Shown here: in pieces, positions 1 to 9,236 of the stretch
How positions within the stretch are numbered: position 1 is the first letter of the stretch
Layout of the letters: each line of letters starts with the position of its first letter
NCBI GenBank assembly: GCA_905233985.1
Contig: CAJOFA010000002.1
Location: 60,972-124,971 of the forward strand
Length of the DNA stretch: 64,000 bases
Source: an uncultured Prevotella sp.
GTDB taxonomy: Bacteria; Bacteroidota; Bacteroidia; Bacteroidales; Bacteroidaceae
Direction: 5' to 3'
Program-made: the position numbers and the translations under genes
The notes under the pieces: model-generated
What the model saw: only the letters and a program-made list of their open reading frames with translations
Database searches by the model: none
Told to the model about the DNA's origin: nothing

Positions 1-200
1 AGCATCTTTGGAAGGCTTGTCCGTTCCAGCAGCTCCGCTTCTATGTACAGGCTCAGAACCTCCTTACTTTCACTGGTTACACTGGTCTCGATCCTGAGGT
101 TGGTAACTCAGCTGGTGGTAGTGGCTGGGCATCTGGTATTGACCTGGGTCTTTACCCGCCCTCTCGTACTTTCTTAGTTGGTGCAAGTATTAAATTCTAA
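1..200 (+). CDS. susC: SusC/RagA-type TonB-dependent receptor, C-terminal end (partial)
   Basis: This is the last 65 codons of a gene that begins left of the window; codons run from base 3 and the TAA is at 198-200. The translation has alternating polar and aromatic beta-strand residues and ends in GASIKF, the usual pattern of the final outer-membrane strand of SusC-family receptors, where the terminal aromatic residue is read by the BAM machinery. SusC forms the TonB-driven channel for oligosaccharide import. The identification rests mainly on the susD gene that follows 15 bp downstream. Given the enzymes nearby, the substrate is inferred to be a xylan oligosaccharide. Confidence 0.85.
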   Translation, partial: HLWKACPFQQLRFYVQAQNLLTFTGYTGLDPEVGNSAGGSGWASGIDLGLYPPSRTFLVGASIKF

Positions 201-215
201 ATCGACAAATAAGTT

Positions 216-2114
216 ATGAAGAAATATCTTTTATCATCGTTAGCTGTTTTGTCAGCAGCAACTTTGTTTACATCTTGTAACGACATGCTGGACACCGATC
301 CGCGTGTGACTGAGATGACCTCTGCCACTTTCCCTGGTAAGCCTGCGGATGTGGAGGCTTTGAATGCAGCTACCTACAGTATCATGAATACACTGGGTGG
401 CGGTGACCAAAGTGGTATTTGTAATAATCCTTTCTATTGGTGGTGTATAATGTCTGACGAATGCTACGGAAGTGGTGGTCTGCAGGACAATGTGAACAAA
501 TCACTGCATCATTTCACAACGGCAAGTGCCAACCAGTATGAGCAGGATTTCATCCTTCTCTATGGTGGTATTTCACGTACTAACAACATGATTGAAACCA
601 TCGATAACGTACCCTGGACTGAAGATCAGAAGGCTCAGCGTAACCAGCTGCTCGGTGAGGCATTCTTCATGCGTGGCTTCTACACGATGTTGCTCACCCA
701 GATGTATGGCGATGTACCTCTGATTACCTCTACCACTATTACGGACGAGATGCAGCAGCAGGTAAGTGCTGAAGAGAAGATCTATCCGCAGATTCTGTCT
801 GACTTTGTTTCTGCCAAGAACCTGATGAAGGCTGAGAGAGCCAATGGTTCTGGTCATGCTGACAAGTTCGCTGCCGAGGCATTTATGGCTCGTGCATGGA
901 TGTTCTGGGCTGGCTTCTACAAGAAGCAGCTGGATCTCTCTTCTGGTGATGCTACTATGGAACTTGTAGAACAGGAAGGTTGCGCCGCAGGCACCAAGCT
1001 TGCAAAAGCTGACATCGTTACTGCTCTGAAAGACATCGTTAATACTGGTGGTTACAAGCTCTGTAAGGACTTCCGTTCACTCTGGCAGTACTCTAACAGC
1101 TTCCTTTGGGATGAGGCACATGATGATGCTTTAGCAGCTGAAGGTAAGAGACAATACGCGTTTATCAAGGATATGGATCGTGCTGACTGCTTCGACCAGC
1201 CTGGTATGGGTAACGGTAACACCGAGGAAATCTTCCAGATTCAGTTCATGAATGCTTCTAACTGGAATATCGGTGGTACATATTGCAACCCGCGTATGTA
1301 TTCTAACTACCTCTCTTGCTTCTGGGGCCTTCGTAACGGTGCTACCAACGACAATGGTAAGCGCACCAAGACTTATCCGTTCAACCAGGGTTGGGGTCAG
1401 GGTACTCCTTCATGCAACCTTTGGGACGACTGGGATAATGGAGATAAGCGTAAGCTCGCTACTATGATTGACCTCGAAAACGAGCTTGAGTCTTACACCT
1501 ACGAGAAGGACGACAACGAGGAGTCTGGCTATGCATGTAAGAAGTACGCTGAGGTTAACCTTTGGGCTAACGCAAGTGACAACGATGCATGGTGGGAGCA
1601 GTGTGAGGGCTATTCTACCAGCGCACTTGGCAACCCCCAGCAGGGTGACCACTTCGAGGACTTCTATCTGATGCGTTATGCTGATGTGCTGCTGATGTTG
1701 TCTGAGCTCACTGGTGATGCTTCTTACATGAACGAGGTTCGTGCTCGCGTCGGCTTGCCTGCTATCTCCTATTCTTTGAAGGCTCTTCAGGACGAGCGTC
1801 GTTGGGAGTTTGCATTGGAAGGCCTCCGCTTCAACGACCTGCGCCGTTGGTCTGGCATTAACGCTGGTACCGGCTGTATGGCTGCTAAGGCTCTGCAGGC
1901 TCAGGAAGGTAAGACAATCACATGTCTTGGTAAGAAGAATTCTCAGACATTGAAGCACATGACGTGCTCTTGGGCTAAGCGTTATGCTGATACCAACGGT
2001 TTCTTGCCGAAGCCTCAGAAACAGATTACTCTGATGAATAATGCCATGAAGCAGAACCCAGGATGGGACGAGAATACTCCTGCTGCAGAGTGGACATACA
2101 AAGTTATTTATTAA
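216..2114 (+). CDS. susD: SusD/RagB-family glycan-binding outer membrane lipoprotein
   Basis: A 632-residue surface lipoprotein that caps the SusC channel and captures oligosaccharides. The signal peptide ends in a lipobox with Cys21 (LFTSC). SusD hallmarks are visible: the helical stretch around GEAFFMRGFYTMLLTQMYGD, the C-terminal YLMRYADVLLMLSE helix, and DERRWEFALEGLRFNDLRRW, equivalent to the conserved ERR.E...EG.R..DLRR motif. The length is slightly above the family norm of 500-600. It lies 15 bp after susC and 20 bp before the next lipoprotein, so the three are probably one transcript. Substrate specificity cannot be read directly; xylan is inferred from the neighbouring GH10, GH43, GH67 and esterase genes. 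Confidence 0.95.
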   Translation: MKKYLLSSLAVLSAATLFTSCNDMLDTDPRVTEMTSATFPGKPADVEALNAATYSIMNTLGGGDQSGICNNPFYWWCIMSDECYGSGGLQDNVNKSLHHFTTASANQYEQDFILLYGGISRTNNMIETIDNVPWTEDQKAQRNQLLGEAFFMRGFYTMLLTQMYGDVPLITSTTITDEMQQQVSAEEKIYPQILSDFVSAKNLMKAERANGSGHADKFAAEAFMARAWMFWAGFYKKQLDLSSGDATMELVEQEGCAAGTKLAKADIVTALKDIVNTGGYKLCKDFRSLWQYSNSFLWDEAHDDALAAEGKRQYAFIKDMDRADCFDQPGMGNGNTEEIFQIQFMNASNWNIGGTYCNPRMYSNYLSCFWGLRNGATNDNGKRTKTYPFNQGWGQGTPSCNLWDDWDNGDKRKLATMIDLENELESYTYEKDDNEESGYACKKYAEVNLWANASDNDAWWEQCEGYSTSALGNPQQGDHFEDFYLMRYADVLLMLSELTGDASYMNEVRARVGLPAISYSLKALQDERRWEFALEGLRFNDLRRWSGINAGTGCMAAKALQAQEGKTITCLGKKNSQTLKHMTCSWAKRYADTNGFLPKPQKQITLMNNAMKQNPGWDENTPAAEWTYKVIY

Positions 2115-2134
2115 AATTATACAAGTAACAGATT

Positions 2135-2887
2135 ATGAAAAAGAATTTAATTTTGCTTTTTGTCGCAATATGTGCTTTTGCTGCTTGTGATCCTATTCAT
2201 GAGGATATCAGCAATGACGGTCACATTTCTGCAGACGAGCTCAAGGCGAAGTCAAGTATCACTGTTGACAAGGCACAAAGTGGCAAGAATGGTAACGTGA
2301 TTACCTGTCAGACCTCTGCTGCAGTCAATGCAATGTGGGATATTGGTGGCAAGGAGTTCATCGGAAACTATGCACAGAAGAAGATGAAGCTCGGTGAGCA
2401 CAAGGTTATTCTGTATGCTCTTTGTGCCGATGGTACCGTGCTGAAGGATAGTGCTATGATTAACTGTGAGGAAGTCACCAATGCACTCGAGAAGTTCTAT
2501 ATTTATGGTGATGTGGCTAACTACCCCGATCAGGTTCCGTTCGTACCCGGTGCGTGGGATGCTGCAGCTATGCGTTTCAGCTCAACTGAAGGTGCACACC
2601 TGCCCACTATTCCCGATGAGGTTTACGATGGCCTGAAGACCCTGATCTTTAAAGTATCAGATGTTACTGCTGACTTTGACCTGAAGGTCATGAACGGTTG
2701 GTGGAGTAACACCTATTACGATCACGTGAAGTGGGTGGATGGTCTGAATGAGCTTCAGATTACCGACGTAATGGCAAGAGAGTGTGCTAAGAAGTATGCT
2801 AACGATGATCCTGCCGGTGGTAAGGACCTCGACCTCATGCTGTACAGCGGTAGCATGACTCTCCATGAAGTTTACTATGAGGAATAA
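2135..2887 (+). CDS. SusE-position surface lipoprotein
   Basis: A 250-residue lipoprotein with a short signal peptide ending in CAFAAC (Cys18). The first half looks like an immunoglobulin or PKD-like beta domain and the second half is rich in Trp, Tyr and Asp (GWWSNTYYDHVKWVDG), which would suit a carbohydrate-binding surface. It follows susD by 20 bp and precedes a strong terminator, the usual place for SusE/SusF-like auxiliary glycan-binding lipoproteins. I do not recognise a specific family and no sequence match to SusE or SusF can be claimed; the role is inferred from position, lipidation and aromatic content. Confidence 0.7.
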   Translation: MKKNLILLFVAICAFAACDPIHEDISNDGHISADELKAKSSITVDKAQSGKNGNVITCQTSAAVNAMWDIGGKEFIGNYAQKKMKLGEHKVILYALCADGTVLKDSAMINCEEVTNALEKFYIYGDVANYPDQVPFVPGAWDAAAMRFSSTEGAHLPTIPDEVYDGLKTLIFKVSDVTADFDLKVMNGWWSNTYYDHVKWVDGLNELQITDVMARECAKKYANDDPAGGKDLDLMLYSGSMTLHEVYYEE

Positions 2888-2914
2888 TCATTCCTTAATG
2901 GTATAATTAATAAT

Positions 2915-2945
2915 AGGCTGGCTCAATCCAATGAGCCAGCCTTTT
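2915..2945 (+). terminator. Intrinsic terminator after the susCD operon
   Basis: A perfect 11-bp inverted repeat (AGGCTGGCTCA at 2915-2925 with its complement at 2932-2942) has a 6-base loop and runs directly into TTTT. It separates the susCD operon from the DUF6057 block, whose start codon is 14 bp beyond. Some read-through is likely because I see no clear promoter before 2959. Confidence 0.85.
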
Positions 2946-2958
2946 ATAGCAAAACAAA

Positions 2959-4773
2959 ATGATCAATAAAAGCAAAGTATCTGCTGCTATTCTCTATGGA
3001 AGTCTGTTGGCTTTCATTGCATTTGTTGTATATATATTATACATCAACTTAGAGGTTCTCTATGCAGCACACGACCGTTCCGAATTCATCTTCGGAGCAC
3101 CTTTTTTCAATACCCTCCTGTCAAAGCCCTTTGGCTTGATGCGGTATGCGGGATCTTGGCTCACGCAGTTATTCTGTTGGCCGTCATTAGGCGCCAGTGT
3201 GATATTTGTTATTTGGGCCCTCATATTCTTTGTGGGTGCCAAGGCTTTCCGGCTACAGGGAAGTGCCTCTGCGCTGATGCTCTTGCCTGTTGCCTGTCTG
3301 CTTACATCCATTGTCGATCAGGGCTATTGGATCTATATCTCCACTATCAGGGGCTATTGGTTCTCGCAGTCGGTAACTTATCTCGTCATGCTGTTGCTTT
3401 TGTGGGCTGCTCGTTGCACTCCTCGCAAATGGCATCTTGCCTGGTACCTCCTAGGTGTTTGCATCTATCCGGTGCTGGGATGGTATGCTTTGCTTTTCGT
3501 ACTATGTTTGGCGCTTGCCGAGAAACCCACCTGGCGTGAGTTTGTCGGTTTATTCCTACTTATTTTTACCGCCAGCATCTGGCATACTCAGGTGTATTCG
3601 AATCTGAGAGCCGACGCTGTCGTGCTGGCCGGCTTTCCCCGTTTCGTAACGCCCGTGGACTCCAGTGCGCGTCTCTCTATCCCGTTCTGGGTGCTTGGTG
3701 CTGTTTCGGTGCTTATTCCACTGATGAAGTGGACGCTCTCGCGTGACTCCATTTCCTCAAACAAATGGGTTGTCAAAACCGTTCCCCTGATGCCGGTGTT
3801 GTGTGCAGTGGCGGGCATGATCTTTACTTTGTCGCTGATGTTCCATGATAAGAATTACATAGATGAAATGCGTATGGTACGCCATGCTTCCCATGACAAC
3901 TGGAAGGAGGTCCTTCGGCTGGCAGAAGACAATAAGCAGCTAACTGGCACGATGGTGTTTCTCAAGAATATTGCCCTGATGAACGAAGGCGGCTTACTCG
4001 ACCTTTCGTTCAAATATGGCAACGATGCAGTCAATATCAACAACCCCGATTCGCTCCACGTTACCCTTTTGGACATTGCATCGCCGCTGGTTTATTACAA
4101 TTATGGCATGATGAATGAGGCCATTCGCCTGAGTTTCGAAAATGCTATACAGGCAGGTTTCTCGCCCTTCTATCTGAAGATGCTTGCCCGCTGTGCCTTG
4201 GCTACTGGAGATCAAAAACTGGTAGAACGCTATACCACTATCTTGCATCATCGTCCGTTTTACGATAACTGGCAACCGGCTCCGGTCACAGAAAAGGTTA
4301 GGGAACTGAAAAATAGCTATCCTGATGAGCTTACTGGTGTTGAGAACAGTGAGAGCTATCTTGTCAACGGTATCAGCCTTTGGTACGATACCGACAGTAA
4401 AGTGACTTCCGAACAGGCTTTGTTCTATGCCATGTTACGTTGTGACTCCCGTCGTTTTTGGGCTGCGTTACACAAATATGTGGAGTTGCACCTCGATGAG
4501 CAATTTCCTTTGCATGCGCAGGAGGCTTATATATTATTTATGGATAAGGCACCAGAAGAAAAACGTATGATGGCCCCTGTCATGCAGACCGTTTACGAAC
4601 GCTATAAGCGGTTCTGGGAGACTATGGAAAGTTTGGCAAAGCCTGGTATGACACTGGAAGAGCTTGGTGAGAAAATGCGTGAAGAATATGGAGATACCTA
4701 TTGGTGGTACAACATCTTTGGAAGAAAAAGCTTTATTGTAAATGGAATGATTGAAAACGAAGTTGCATCATAA
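2959..4773 (+). CDS. DUF6057-like polytopic membrane protein with TPR-like C-terminal domain (copy 1)
   Basis: A 604-residue inner-membrane protein. The first ~290 residues hold several hydrophobic segments, including residues ~10-30, ~65-90 and a dense stretch from about 95 to 210, with a last one near 280. The remainder is soluble and looks like helical TPR repeats (for example YYNYGMMNEAIRLSFENAIQAGFSPFYLKMLARCAL). I recognise this organisation as the DUF6057 type found in Bacteroidetes, whose function is unknown to me. The stop codon at 4771-4773 is 7 bp before the best start of the next gene, so they are co-transcribed. A shorter paralogue occurs at 6300-7727, again beside a CxxCH propeller lipoprotein, which suggests that the two products work as a pair. 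Confidence 0.75.
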   Translation: MINKSKVSAAILYGSLLAFIAFVVYILYINLEVLYAAHDRSEFIFGAPFFNTLLSKPFGLMRYAGSWLTQLFCWPSLGASVIFVIWALIFFVGAKAFRLQGSASALMLLPVACLLTSIVDQGYWIYISTIRGYWFSQSVTYLVMLLLLWAARCTPRKWHLAWYLLGVCIYPVLGWYALLFVLCLALAEKPTWREFVGLFLLIFTASIWHTQVYSNLRADAVVLAGFPRFVTPVDSSARLSIPFWVLGAVSVLIPLMKWTLSRDSISSNKWVVKTVPLMPVLCAVAGMIFTLSLMFHDKNYIDEMRMVRHASHDNWKEVLRLAEDNKQLTGTMVFLKNIALMNEGGLLDLSFKYGNDAVNINNPDSLHVTLLDIASPLVYYNYGMMNEAIRLSFENAIQAGFSPFYLKMLARCALATGDQKLVERYTTILHHRPFYDNWQPAPVTEKVRELKNSYPDELTGVENSESYLVNGISLWYDTDSKVTSEQALFYAMLRCDSRRFWAALHKYVELHLDEQFPLHAQEAYILFMDKAPEEKRMMAPVMQTVYERYKRFWETMESLAKPGMTLEELGEKMREEYGDTYWWYNIFGRKSFIVNGMIENEVAS

Positions 4774-4780
4774 GAAAATC

Positions 4781-6295
4781 ATGAAAAGATATATCCACTC
4801 CTACATTATGCTGCTGGCGGCAATGGTATTGCTGCTGTCCTCGTGTGTGAGTCACCCCTCTGCGCCCTCTACCTCCTCAGAGTCCTCCGTGCTCCCACCC
4901 ATCTTCCCCGATTATTGTAATGTCACTGTGCCTTGCAACATAGCGCCACTCAATTTCATGCTCCCTGCCGATGAGTTCGAAGTGTGTGTGTCACGCCTCA
5001 CAACCCCCGATGGCCAGCAGCAGACATACGGCAATGGTGTGAAAGTGCAGATTCCTGAGTCGGAATGGCACGCTATGCTCGATGCCTCGAAAGGCAAGAG
5101 CATCAAGGTAGAGGTTTGGGGGAAGAAAGAGGGTGAATGGCTCTCGTTCAACCCGTTTGAAATACGTGTGGTCGAAGACCCTATCGACGAATATGTCTCG
5201 TATCGCCTGATTGAGCCATCGTATGTCGCATGGACTTACATGGAGATTGCCCAGCGCAATCTCACTACGTTTGAAGAGACGCAGATCTTCAACAACGAGA
5301 TTACCATGAATAATAATAGGATAGGCCAGTGCATCAACTGTCACAGCTATCAGAACTATAAGACCGACAACATGCTCTTCCACGTGCGTCTGGCAAATCC
5401 CGGTACTGTTATTGTGAATGATGGTAAGGTTTCGAGAGTCAATCTGAAGCGCGACTATACCATCTCTGGAGGTGTTTATCCAGCATGGCATCCTACAGCT
5501 AAGCTGATAGCCTTCTCAACCAACAAGACACGACAGGGATTCCATACGGCAAATCCCAACAAAATTGAGGTATATGACTTGGCCAGCGACATGATTCTCT
5601 ATGACGTAGAGACCGACTCGGTGAGTGTTGTCAGTGCCGATACTACACTATTAGAGGTGTATCCTACCTGGTCGCCTGATGGCAAATACCTCTATTACTG
5701 CAAGTCTGTTCCGCTTCCAGAAGAGATGCGTGACAAGGATATCAGAATTACCTACCCGAAAATACAGTATAATCTCGTTCGTCGTTCGTTTGATTTGGCA
5801 TCGCACAACTTCGGCGAAGAGGAACTGGTGTATGATGCTGCTTCGGCTGACAAGAGCGTCACGTTGCCACGCATCAGTCCCGATGGCCGCTATCTGCTAT
5901 TTGCCTTGGGACAATATGGCTGTTTCCATAGCCGACACCATGATGCCGACATCGTTTGTATCCCGATGGACAAATATACAGGTACGAGCCTCACCTGGGA
6001 GACCGCTTCGCCACTCGATCTCACCCTCCTCAACAGTGAGGACTTTTCTGACAGCTACCCCTCATGGTCGAGCAACGGACATTGGATTATGTGTGCAAGC
6101 CGTCGTGCTGATGACAACTACAGCCGTGTCTATTTTGCCTATTTCAACAACGGAAAAGTTGAAAAGGCTTTCCTGATGCCCCAGGAAGACCCCGAACTGC
6201 ACATCAGCCTTCTGAAGAGCTATAACCGTCCAGAGTTCATGGTTGAACCTGTCAAAATCAGCGTTGATGAGTTTAGTAAGGTGTTTGACAAATAG
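4781..6295 (+). CDS. TolB-like beta-propeller lipoprotein with a CxxCH haem-binding motif (copy 1)
   Basis: A 504-residue lipoprotein (LLLSSC, Cys22). I start it at ATG 4781, giving MKRYIHSY and a normal signal peptide; an upstream ATG at 4751 would overlap the preceding gene and add a charged extension. After an N-terminal beta domain there is a single CINCH motif (Cys184, Cys187, His188), the c-type haem attachment signature, then WD40/PD40-like blades (YPAWHPTAKLIAFSTNKT, YPTWSPDGKYLYYC, YPSWSSNGHWIMCASRR). Redox, haem or sensor function is inferred from CxxCH and not proven. It is followed 4 bp later by a second DUF6057-type gene. Copy 2 at 7724-9235 shares the layout and the motif. Confidence 0.8.
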   Translation: MKRYIHSYIMLLAAMVLLLSSCVSHPSAPSTSSESSVLPPIFPDYCNVTVPCNIAPLNFMLPADEFEVCVSRLTTPDGQQQTYGNGVKVQIPESEWHAMLDASKGKSIKVEVWGKKEGEWLSFNPFEIRVVEDPIDEYVSYRLIEPSYVAWTYMEIAQRNLTTFEETQIFNNEITMNNNRIGQCINCHSYQNYKTDNMLFHVRLANPGTVIVNDGKVSRVNLKRDYTISGGVYPAWHPTAKLIAFSTNKTRQGFHTANPNKIEVYDLASDMILYDVETDSVSVVSADTTLLEVYPTWSPDGKYLYYCKSVPLPEEMRDKDIRITYPKIQYNLVRRSFDLASHNFGEEELVYDAASADKSVTLPRISPDGRYLLFALGQYGCFHSRHHDADIVCIPMDKYTGTSLTWETASPLDLTLLNSEDFSDSYPSWSSNGHWIMCASRRADDNYSRVYFAYFNNGKVEKAFLMPQEDPELHISLLKSYNRPEFMVEPVKISVDEFSKVFDK

Positions 6296-6299
6296 TTAA

Positions 6300-7727
6300 A
6301 TGAAGCATTTACATATATCTGTCACCCTTCATCAGTTACTCTACACCATTCTCTTCGGTGTGGCGGTTCTCCTCTTTTTCGGATTGGCCTATCCGCATCA
6401 TTTGCATTATCAGGAGCAGTACCAGCTCTTCCTCTTCGACACCACCTATGTGTGGGAAATTGTGAAGCAGCCAGGTGGCGTAGCCGACCTGTTAGGCCGC
6501 TTCTGTACACAGTTCTTCCTTTATGCTTGGGTGGGGGCGCTGATCATTGCGTTTCTGCTTTCTGCGGTTCAACTTCTGACGCTGCGCCTGTTTAATTCTC
6601 AATTCTCAATTCTTAATTCTCAATTATTATATGGTTTGAGTTTTGTACCTTCGTTTCTGCTCTGGCTCTTCCTGCTCGACGAGCATGCACTGTTGGGTGG
6701 CGTCTGGGCCGTCCTGATTACGCAGCTTGCCGTCTGGGGGCTTCTCCGGTTGACCAAAGGGTGGGGAAGACTCATAGCGATGATTGTCGCCTTTCTGATA
6801 CTCTATTGGGTGGCCTTTGGTGGTAGTCATTACTATCGTTATCCGACCATATTCCCCACGTTGCTCTATGCTTCATGGTTCTCTGCCATCATCATTCCCT
6901 TTGTGATGTGGTTTGTTGTTAGAAGTAAGAAATCAGAGAATGCTCAGCAACAGAACAATGCTCTCACCTCTTACCTCTTTCCTCTCACCTCTTTTGTCTT
7001 GGTTGCAGCCGTTTTTGGATATTTCGTCTGGAAAAACAGCAACATGAAAGCTGAGAAGGTGATGCAATACGACTTCATGGCCTCGCACCAGCAATGGAAC
7101 CGTATCCTTGAAACCATCAATAAAGAAAAGCCTAACAATCAGATTGGGGTTACGGTACAGAATCTGGCCTTGGCCATGCATGGCCAGCTCGTCAACCACC
7201 TGTTCGATTATAACCAGAATGGTATTGCAGGTCTCTTGCCTGATGTCCAGAGTGATGCGACCAGTCCGATGCCTACAGCAGAGGCATTCTATCAGTTGGG
7301 TATGGTTTATGTTGCCCAGCGAACAGTATTTGAAGCTCAAGAAGCTATACTTGACTTCCAAAAAAGTGCCCGATGCTACAAACGTCTGGCTCAGACCAAC
7401 CTGATACTCGGCAAATACGAAGTGTCTCGTAAATATCTCTCGGCCCTACAGAAGACCCTCTTTTATCGTGACTGGGCCAATGAGACACTACCGCTGTTGG
7501 GAAATGAAGAGGCGATAGCCAAGCATCCCGAATACGGGCACCTGCGTAAGTGTGCCTATAAGGAAGACTTTTATTTCAGTGACCATGTGACCCCCGAAAT
7601 GCTTGAAAGTCTCTATTTTAGCAATACGGACAATCGTCTGGCTTTAGAATACCTGATGGCCTACTATCTGTTGACGGGCGACCGCGAAAACTATGCCAAA
7701 TTACTACATCACATCCAGAAGCAATGA
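6300..7727 (+). CDS. DUF6057-like membrane protein with TPR-like C-terminal domain (copy 2)
   Basis: A 475-residue paralogue of the protein at 2959-4773, with hydrophobic segments in the first ~250 residues and a helical TPR-like tail (FYQLGMVYVAQRTVFEAQEAILDFQKSARCYKRLAQTNLILGKYEVSRKYLSAL). It is about 130 residues shorter than copy 1. Two simple-sequence stretches lie inside the frame: an AATTCTC-type repeat at about 6593-6627, encoding FNSQFSILNSQLLY between membrane segments, and a CTCTCACCT-type repeat near 6960-6995. Both fall in loops, so they look like tolerated in-frame insertions. The last four bases (ATGA at 7724-7727) overlap the start of the next gene, indicating translational coupling. 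Confidence 0.75.
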   Translation: MKHLHISVTLHQLLYTILFGVAVLLFFGLAYPHHLHYQEQYQLFLFDTTYVWEIVKQPGGVADLLGRFCTQFFLYAWVGALIIAFLLSAVQLLTLRLFNSQFSILNSQLLYGLSFVPSFLLWLFLLDEHALLGGVWAVLITQLAVWGLLRLTKGWGRLIAMIVAFLILYWVAFGGSHYYRYPTIFPTLLYASWFSAIIIPFVMWFVVRSKKSENAQQQNNALTSYLFPLTSFVLVAAVFGYFVWKNSNMKAEKVMQYDFMASHQQWNRILETINKEKPNNQIGVTVQNLALAMHGQLVNHLFDYNQNGIAGLLPDVQSDATSPMPTAEAFYQLGMVYVAQRTVFEAQEAILDFQKSARCYKRLAQTNLILGKYEVSRKYLSALQKTLFYRDWANETLPLLGNEEAIAKHPEYGHLRKCAYKEDFYFSDHVTPEMLESLYFSNTDNRLALEYLMAYYLLTGDRENYAKLLHHIQKQ

Positions 7728-9235
7728 AACGGAAGACTTTTTTACCTTTTTACCTTTTTACTTTTTTACTTTTCCTCGCTGCTTGCACGGAGACTGTCAG
7801 TGATGCAAAGCAGGAGGCTGTTCAGCCTTCTATCTATCCCGACTACCTCGGTGTCACTATACCCGTGAATATTGCCCCTCTTAATTTTTGTATGGATGAT
7901 GAGTCGGTATTGAGAATTGATGCAGTCATTATAGACCGCCACGGAAACAATCTGCACAGTCAAGGTGAGGAATCGGTTGACTTTGACCTTGACGACTGGC
8001 ATGCGCTGCTCAGCCAGAACAGCGGAGACTCACTTAGCGTTACTGTTTCGGCTAAGTATGAAGATGGCTGGCACACCTATCGCTCCTTCTCCATCTATGT
8101 GAGTCCAGACAGCATAGACTATGGTCTTTGCTACCGTTTGATTGAGCCAGGCTATGAGGTGTGGAGTAAAATGGGTATCTACGAACGCGACCTCTCCTCG
8201 TTCGATGAACGTCCGTTGATTGAGAATACCCAGTTTGAGGGTTGTGTCAACTGTCATAGCTTCAACCGAGGCAATCCTGCCGACATGAGTCTGCATATCC
8301 GTGGTCCTCACGGTGCCACACTGTTGCGTCATGACGATAGTCCCCTCACTGCATATAACACCAAGACCGACCAGACGCTCGGCTTTTGCGTCTATCCTTA
8401 CTGGCATCCTTCGGGACGCTATATTGCCTATTCCACCAACTCTACGAGTCAGCTGTTCCACAGTGCTGACAGCAACCGTGTCGAGGTCTTCGATACCGCC
8501 TCCGACCTCCAGGTGTATGACGTAGAGAAAAACGAGTTGCTGCTCTCGCCTTTGCTCAAGCAAGACTCTATTTATGAGACTTATCCCGTCTTTTCTGCCG
8601 ACGGTCGTTCTATTTATTTCTGTGCAGCGCGGCCTCCCCTCTCCTTCGGGGAGGGGACGGGGGTGGGGCTTCTCGACTCCATCCACTATAATCTCTGCCG
8701 CATTGATTTCGACCCTGCTACGGGAAACTTCGGTGACCATATAGATGTCATTGTCGATGCTGCAGCTCAGCACAAGTCCATATCCTTCCCCCGTCCCTCC
8801 TACGACGGACGTTTCCTTTGCTACACGCTCTCCGACTACGGTCAGTTCAGCATCTGGCATCACGAGGCCGACCTCTACCTGCTCGACCTCGCCACAGGCG
8901 AGAGCAGGCCTATGGCGGAGGCTAACTCTAAAGATACGGAATCGTTCCATAACTGGAGTACTAACTCGCGCTGGCTCGTGCTGAGTTCCCGTCGCGACGA
9001 TGGTCTCTTCACGCGACCCTATTTCTGTCATGTCGATGCTAAGGGGAATGTCAGCAAAGCCTTTATGCTGCCACAGCGTAATCCGCGCCGTTTTTACCGT
9101 GACCTTTTCCTGTCGTTCAATGTACCCGATTTTATTACTGGTCCGACACACTTCGATGGTCGTCAGGCCAGTCGTATTATCAACGATGAATCTCGTCAAA
9201 ACTTTGGCGTGCGTATAGTCTCCGACTCGCAGTGA
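7724..9235 (+). CDS. TolB-like beta-propeller lipoprotein with a CxxCH haem-binding motif (copy 2)
   Basis: A 503-residue lipoprotein (FLAAC, Cys21) built like the product at 4781-6295: a beta domain, then CVNCH (Cys174, Cys177, His178), then propeller blades (YPYWHPSGRYIAYSTNST, YPVFSADGRSIYFC, HNWSTNSRWLVLSSRRDD). The signal peptide FLPFYLFTFLLFL is encoded by a simple repeat of TTTTTACC-like units (7739-7775). A G/C-rich hairpin repeat at 8633-8671 is translated in frame as RPPLSFGEGTGVGLLD, in a loop between blades. It starts within the stop codon of the preceding DUF6057-type gene and is probably its functional partner in the periplasm or at the outer membrane. Confidence 0.8.
   Translation: MKRKTFLPFYLFTFLLFLAACTETVSDAKQEAVQPSIYPDYLGVTIPVNIAPLNFCMDDESVLRIDAVIIDRHGNNLHSQGEESVDFDLDDWHALLSQNSGDSLSVTVSAKYEDGWHTYRSFSIYVSPDSIDYGLCYRLIEPGYEVWSKMGIYERDLSSFDERPLIENTQFEGCVNCHSFNRGNPADMSLHIRGPHGATLLRHDDSPLTAYNTKTDQTLGFCVYPYWHPSGRYIAYSTNSTSQLFHSADSNRVEVFDTASDLQVYDVEKNELLLSPLLKQDSIYETYPVFSADGRSIYFCAARPPLSFGEGTGVGLLDSIHYNLCRIDFDPATGNFGDHIDVIVDAAAQHKSISFPRPSYDGRFLCYTLSDYGQFSIWHHEADLYLLDLATGESRPMAEANSKDTESFHNWSTNSRWLVLSSRRDDGLFTRPYFCHVDAKGNVSKAFMLPQRNPRRFYRDLFLSFNVPDFITGPTHFDGRQASRIINDESRQNFGVRIVSDSQ
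8633..8671. repeat. G/C-rich hairpin repeat inside an open reading frame
   Basis: A C-run, a short TTC turn and a G-run form a hairpin (8636-8644 against 8648-8656, one mismatch), followed by GGGGGTGGGG. Related elements occur at 11655-11669, 29941-29972, 38024-38053 and 62952-62977. This copy is read through in frame by the propeller lipoprotein gene. Confidence 0.7.
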
Positions 9236-9236
9236 C

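Noticed and set aside
8030..9199. Long minus-strand open frame (389 codons) opposite the CxxCH lipoprotein
   Set aside because: The plus-strand frame has a signal peptide, CxxCH and propeller repeats; the minus frame has no recognisable domain and is a shadow.
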